The notes beneath the pieces were generated by a model. That model worked only from the letters and a program-made list of their open reading frames with translations. It did no database searches and was not told where the DNA came from. From NCBI GenBank assembly GCA_030407005.1, contig JAUDYN010000004.1, positions 1,302,001-1,366,000 on the forward strand: a stretch of DNA of 64,000 nucleotides, read 5' to 3'. Below, one piece after another: positions 58,660-64,000 of the stretch. A program made the translations under genes and the position numbers. The first letter of the stretch is position 1, and the number at the start of each line of letters is the position of its first letter. The DNA is from Desarmillaria ectypa (lineage: Eukaryota; Basidiomycota; Agaricomycetes; Agaricales; Physalacriaceae).

Positions 58660-58894
58660 AGACACTGTGCTTATGCACAAGTCGTCGTCTTGGAGGAAGA
58701 AAAGGTCCGAATTGCTCGCGTGTTACCCCGGAGCACGTGGTCGGCACTCTGCTCATTGTCGGCGTCACGGTCGGCTTTTGGACTCTGCCTTGATTTTTTG
58801 CCTTTTCCCGATTCCTTTTGCTGTGTCCCTGCTGTTTCTCTCTGACTCGACCTAACTACTTCAGTATCTTCAGTATCCATCTCTCGTCTTCGCC
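58660..58894. promoter_or_regulatory. Divergent promoter between MSS1 and CNB1
   Basis: Only 235 bp separate the two start codons, so both transcripts must initiate within this interval or inside the neighbouring genes. CT-rich on the CNB1 side (58790-58890). Confidence 0.6.
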
Positions 58895-59791
58895 ATGGGT
58901 CAATCACGTTCGTTTCGCTCCTTACTGGCTCAGCGGCGTTTAATAACTTTCATGCACTGTCTAGCATCTCAATTCATGGAGGACATGCAAAAGCGGTCCA
59001 ACTGTACGTTTCTATACGGATTATGCACCGTTCTTTATCTGATGATATCAATTCCGACGCAGTCACGCAACCCGAACTTGAGAGACTGAAAAAGCGATTC
59101 ATGAAGCTGGATAGGTCGGTCGCTGTTAACTATACTATGTTGTTGAGACTGAGTCAGCCTTAAGTGATGGCTCAGGATCAATAGACCGTGCAGAATTTCT
59201 CCAGATACCCCAGATTGCGACAAACCCATTAGCGTCCAGAATGATTGCTATCTTTGATGAGGAGTGTGTACCAATCCTTCGACCAGCCTGACTGTGACTG
59301 ATGCCGTCTCCACTCGTTCAGTGGTGGAGGAACTGTAGATTTCCAGGAGTTCGTAGGTGGCCTTAGTGCATTCAGCAGCAGAGGTGGTAGAGAAGAGAAG
59401 CTAAAGTGTTAGTCCACTATCATCTGATCACCGTATCCGCTTATCGGTGGCCAGTCGCTTTTAAGGTGTACGATGTTGATCGGGATGGTTACATCTCCAA
59501 CGGCGAGCTCTTCCTTGTCTTGAAGATGATGGTAGGAAATAATTTGAAAGTGCGTATTGGTCTTTGTCGACTTTGAACGTCCCTATAACTGCTTTTCTTA
59601 GGATCGGGAGCTACAGCAGATCGTTGACAAGACAATAATGGAGGCTGATCAGGACGGCGATGGTAAACTCAACTTCGAGGAGTTCGCATTGATGGTGTCA
59701 AACACGGTCAGTACCTGCATCCTTGTTTCTATTCAATCTGACTGGTCTTCAGGATATCGTGAAACAAATGACGCTAGAGGACCTTTTCTAG
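58895..59791 (+). CDS. CNB1: Calcineurin regulatory subunit B
   Basis: Ca2+-binding subunit of the calcineurin phosphatase (stress, cell wall, mating signalling). Eight exons: 58895-58907, 58965-59003, 59063-59114, 59165-59263, 59322-59407, 59455-59549, 59602-59706, 59753-59791 give 175 residues, the usual length. It starts MGQS (N-myristoylation signal), then EDMQKRSN. Four EF-hands: [47 protein letters not shown] and [14 protein letters not shown]. It ends [12 protein letters not shown]. The first coding exon is only 13 nt. All seven introns are 46-59 bp. Confidence 0.97.
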
Positions 59792-60365
59792 CCCATTTCT
59801 CTTCGTTTAACGACCGCTCACGCACTATTCCCTCCTTTGTATTACCAACGCTATCATCGCTGATGATTCCTTATATTGGTTGTTTTGGGCTCTGAAACTG
59901 ATTTGTATTGAGGGAGAATGGTTGATAACATGAATTCGTACTACGTTAGGACCGACTACGAACTACTTTATTCTAGATGAATGATCAAATTTCGCGACGT
60001 CAAGCTTGCGCGAAATCCAAGGGATTGTGTATACAGTGCTCAACTAGTATCAAAATTCCTATTTGCATGAATGATCGTAGTAAACCGTAGGCATTCTTCC
60101 TGTCTTCAAAGGTGACATATAGTTCATGAATAACGTTGGATTGGCTATAAAGGCTACTTTTGTGGTGAGTCGTTAACAAAGTCCTGGGAGAGTGTCAGAG
60201 GGATGTTCAAACCGTCGACCAATGCGCTTGTCTCTAAAAACATTGAAAATATAGGGTCAACGCTTCATGTTCTTCACAGAAGATAAACTAAACCGAATGA
60301 TATACTTGCCGACGTCTTTAGACACGGCCGTATGAGAATTTAGACACGTCTGATAGCTGATAACT
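59792..60365. other. Intergenic between convergent CNB1 and WDR89-like genes
   Basis: 3' flanks of two convergent genes; nothing else recognised. Confidence 0.5.
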
Positions 60366-61827
60366 CTAGTGAGTTCTAAATCGTTTCCCCTCCTACAGAA
60401 TGTGCCATACTCAGCTATGCTCGAAAAGTGAAAACTCGGTCGTACCTCACGGTCATCCTCCCAATCCATGTCACGTTTGCGCGGCGACGTGTCAACGTCC
60501 ATGCCGTCTTCTGAAGAAGATCCTAACGACCAAGCATTAATCTTTCCATCTTCTCCCCCCGTGAGAAGTATCTGGTTCTAGGAAAAGACGTCAAACGGTG
60601 CATTGAGCACTAGATTGGGCTACTAACATTCTCATCCCACAGTAATGATCGCACTACACCCGTGTGGCCGTTACTCCATATCTTATGTAGCATCCACGGA
60701 GAATTTTGCGTGGACAGGTCAGAATTTGACAGAAGTGCAAGGTCTCCTCTACAAGGTGGTCAATGGTGGAATAACGGAGCTGTAACGTATATACTCTCAC
60801 TCATTGGAGCCGGTAAATATGGCAAGGTCGCCGTTGGGCTGGCTCGTACAGGTGATGAGGTAGTCTGTCACCCAAGTACAATTTCGATTATGTACAGACG
60901 GAGCGCGTATGTCCACGCTCTGAAGGCGATCCAACTGTAAAAGGCATGATTAGCAGCTTCATTACTCAGTTAATACTGGTCATGCAGACCTCATTTGACC
61001 AGGTACTGAAAGTTTCCATATCGCTAGATGCCCATATCCGCGGAGGCATACCAGACGGCGCCATAAATCCGGCTTGTGAAATGCTGCAGCCCCAGTTCGC
61101 TACCTGTTGTACTGCTTCATCTTCATCGTCCTCGGCAGGATTGGATAGACATAAGAGCCCGTCAACTGAAGCGGAGAGTAATACATTATCTGGAGCGAAT
61201 TGCAGGACAGTGATGTCGTCTGAATGAGTCGATCCATGGGTACGCAGTGGAGTAGCGGGTTGCCGGGGGTCCCTGTAATTGAAATGGAGTTGATGAGTTC
61301 TTGACGTGTAGATGCCGTACCAGAAGAAAATATTCGCGTCATCACCCTGAAGGTCCGTTCCTGCAGCTACAGTGAATCCATCCGGAGAGACATCGCAGCA
61401 AAGCAGCGCATTGTGTTTGCCAAGGTTGGTCACTGGATAAAATCTTTTGGGTGGTCAATTATTCTAGCAGAAGGACACGTTGGTGTCACTCACTTTTGAT
61501 GCTATGTGAATTAGAACGATCGTCCCAGACTTTGACTGATCCATCATGCCCCGAGGAGACCAAGGACTGTCGGCTGAACCCTGCCATGGATTCAATTGTT
61601 TTAAGGGAGGTAGTGGCTGTATCGTGACCAGACAGAGTCTGTATATGTTTCAGCGAGGCCTTGTCATATATTTCTATTGTATTCGAAGGTGTAGACGTCG
61701 CAGTTGCATAATGAGCGGGAAGCGAAGCAATAGCAAGGACGTAAGACTGCGATGTCGATGGAAGGGATCGTGTCGGCAGTGGGTAGGACAGAAATTGTGG
61801 CGATTCCAGAAGGACAGGATTCTGCAT
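60366..61827 (-). CDS. WD40-repeat protein, WDR89-like
   Basis: Beta-propeller scaffold, family of WD repeat-containing protein 89. Exons 61827-61494, 61432-61321, 61272-60990, 60934-60801, 60748-60628, 60577-60446, 60392-60366 (introns 61, 48, 55, 52, 50 and 53 bp) give 380 residues. WD motifs: SGHDGSVKVWDDRS, CDVSPDGFTVAAGTDLQGDD ending FFWD across a splice, HSDDITVLQFAPDN with LLSASVDGLLCLSN, GHTGVVRSLLWDEN, and LLTGGEDGKINAWS. Between them is an acidic EDDEDEAV and NWGCSISQAGF typical of this family. It ends EEGKRFRTH, the usual basic-aromatic C-terminus. The specific role is not established. Confidence 0.88.
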
Positions 61828-62144
61828 AATGTCCTATCGTCCGTCGCACGTATCGAGTCGAATCAATATTGTTACAATCAGAAAGAAATCAAAGTAATTT
61901 TGAAATTAAGTTTGTCTGTGCTTGGCAAGAGCTTTCAAGTACAAGCATCTGTTTGGTTCTGATACCGGTTGGAGTTTTCTCGTCCACGAATCATCATCTA
62001 CAGTTCCTCTACTCGCTTTGAGGCTGCGAGGTTGCTCGAGAACCCACACATTCCTTTTCTTACCACTCTCCTAGCAAGGAATTTTCGTTCTTTTCACAAT
62101 CAGAAAACGCCAAAAAAAAAAAAAGAAATTCCACTCCAGTTATC
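61828..62144. promoter_or_regulatory. Divergent promoter between WDR89-like and coiled-coil genes
   Basis: 317 bp separate the two start codons. A run of 13 A (about 62112-62124) lies just before the rightward start. Confidence 0.5.
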
Positions 62145-64000
62145 ATGCAAGTTGACGGTAACACACCCGAAGATGTCGAAGCGCAGATTCGTGTACGTTC
62201 ATAATTTTGGTTATTTCTGCATATACTCAGTGATATTTTTAGTTTGAATCCTTCAAACTAGGAAAACCCCGACCAACGCACTCTCATGCCCGTTCCCATT
62301 CACGTAACGCTTCAATGTCATCTTTTTCTTTTGGTACTTTGAAACCACAGTCCACAAACTTGAACGAACTCTCTACTCCATCCACGAAGCGCAACTCTCA
62401 CCACCGTCGCCGTTCCTCTGTCTCTACCCGCCATGAGTCAGCGGAGATGATGGGTGTGGCCCTTCCAGACCTACCCCAGACCAACTCGGATGATAACATC
62501 GCTTTTGGCGACAAAGATTCCATCCGCCGTCGAGCACTTCGGGCTCTGGAGGGAAAGCAAGATATCTCCTACTCCAAGGTTGAGATCCCCGAATTAGAGA
62601 CATCCAGTAATGATATGCTTGGCTTTGAATTTCGTACGTACACCCCAACGACCTGGTTACTTGGTTCTTGACAAATACCACAACGCAGCCTCGAAGCCGT
62701 CTTTCCCTGCAGGCACAGGCACAGGATCCAGCCTGAGCTCTCTTATGTCCAGCAAACGAGACTCATTCAAACTGCTGACAGCGAATTCCTCGTCCAAGGA
62801 TCAATTGCACACGCTGGTGGAGGAGGACGAAGACGAGGAAGAGAGTTCAGGCTCCATTCCCGCTCAGTCCACGTCACCGCTACCCATCGAGCCACCTGCG
62901 CCCTCAATCAAGCCCCTTACGACGAAACCACGTCCCGCAAGCCTCAACCTACGCCCCCTTTCTCTCACGCCCGATAATCTAAACAACCATAACTCTGGAC
63001 TCCCAACTCCCGTTCCAACTCCCAGCCCTATCCAGCCTCGTTCCGGTCTTCGATCCCTATCATTGGCATTTGCTCCTTCAATGAGTGTTACCCGCCGCCG
63101 ACCCGCATTAAACCTACAAATAGCCTCGGATGGGTCAATTGTCAAAGCTGACAATTCGAATAGCCCAGACGCCAGAGCGGTACCTAGACGAAGCAGTATC
63201 TCTTACAGGTCGTCATCGACATCCTCCACTTCATCCAATCCTGGCTTACCAACACCCGAGATGACCCCGACCTTTGCTCTCGAACGCAGATTCTCACTAA
63301 GTGGCAACGATGACGATGATGGCTTTCCGACGTCTGTGTCTTCGTCTTCCTCGTCGTCCAGTCGGAGCCAAAGCCAAACACGTCCGCTAAGTATTAGTGA
63401 GCAGCATTTTTTATACAAAAGTCACAACGCTCTCTTGGGCAGAATCATGGATTTAGAGAAGGCCCTGACCACGCGACAGCGTGAAGATGGGTCCAGACCT
63501 ATCTCTATACTGTCCGATGCGTCGTCGTCGTGCGTTAGCAACGATGACGAGATGTTCCGTCTTGTTTCGGATTTGAAGGCCGAGAGAGATGAACTGAAGC
63601 GTGACGTTGACGGCTGGAGGGTCAGAGTGGCCGACATGGACAAGCAGCTGGTCACCTTTGCCAAGCGTGTCGAAAGTGAACGACGAGATGCTTGGGTAGC
63701 CAGGACGAAGTGTGGCATGATTGAGTTGGAGCGCGCAGGATTGGAGAAGGAGGTCGAGCACCTTAATGCTCAACTTCTTTCGCTCAGAGACGAGACGAAG
63801 ACTCTGGCGGCGCAGGTTGACAAGTTGTCGAGCGAGAAGGAGGGCCTGGAAGAAGAAGTGAAACGACTGAAGGCATCAGCGGAAGCCGAGATTGATGTGT
63901 TGGCAACTCCTACCACACAATTCACTCCCTTTACTCGCAAGCGGAACGTTGGGATGTCCTCTCTCGACTCTGCCGATAGTTCTGTCACGGACGTCGATGG
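62145..64000 (+). CDS. Hypothetical Ser-rich coiled-coil protein, partial at right edge
   Basis: Exons 62145-62190, 62262-62633 and 62689 to the window end (introns 71 and 55 bp), phase-consistent. The start is MQVDGNTPEDVEAQI; after the first splice RKPRPTHSHARSHSRNASMS joins the frame that also has its own ATG at 62312. A long disordered Ser/Pro region with DSIRRRALRALEGKQDI and an acidic EEDEDEEESSG follows. From about 63430 a coiled coil begins (SHNALLGRIMDLEKAL, LKAERDELKRDVDGW, EKEVEHLNAQLLSLRDE). At least 575 residues. It looks like a scaffold or septum/cytoskeletal protein; family not recognised. Confidence 0.78.

Overview
The window comes from a filamentous basidiomycete, most likely an agaricomycete. 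This is inferred from many 45-60 bp introns with clear GT...AG ends and branch points, from the gene set (CDC14, TAD1/ADAT1, TTI2, an APSES-ankyrin MBF factor, chitin deacetylase, MSS1, calcineurin B, WDR89-type WD40), and from chromodomain Ty3/gypsy elements. It splits into two sharply different halves at about 29.4 kb.

1-29.4 kb is a nested, decayed retrotransposon island. CpG is very scarce and Arg (CGA) positions are repeatedly TGA stops. From left to right: a minus-strand gypsy element (gag, leader, LTR 2981-3396) cut by the window edge; an inverted plus-strand relative (LTR 3818-4225, gag, PR-RT-RNaseH to 10316) interrupted by a 1.36 kb non-coding repeat; a second copy of that repeat (10317-11656) joining it to the integrase, chromodomain and LTR (13395-13849) of another gypsy; a different gypsy pol (element D, from 13850) that carries a solo LTR (15599-16214) and a complete 8.2 kb element C (16969-25202, with CTAAA target duplications), after which D resumes at 25208; then a further LTR, a copia-like solo LTR and unassigned AT-rich DNA. 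The inverted gag arms 1-1375 and 5859-7233 are almost identical although the LTRs and leaders beside them have diverged.

29.4-64 kb is ordinary gene-bearing DNA. CDC14 phosphatase (+), two small uncertain minus-strand genes, TAD1 tRNA adenosine deaminase (-), a LINE-type remnant, TTI2 (+), a hypothetical Ser-rich protein (+), then MBP1 (+). A disturbed accessory interval (46.4-56 kb) holds a partial segmental duplication of a chitin-deacetylase gene end plus a fungal membrane-protein family (X), transposon scraps, the intact chitin deacetylase gene (-), a broken P-loop NTPase gene (-) and the best copy of family X (-). The right end has MSS1/MnmE (-) and calcineurin B (+) transcribed divergently, a WDR89-like WD40 gene (-), and a long coiled-coil hypothetical (+) leaving the window, again divergent.

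Exon-intron models for TAD1, TTI2, MBP1, chitin deacetylase, MSS1, CNB1 and WDR89 were built by hand. In each case the reading phase closes exactly and the joins restore family motifs. I found no tRNA, rRNA or CRISPR, and no multi-gene pathway cluster. The most unusual material is the architecture of the transposon island and the duplicated chitin-deacetylase/X interval.
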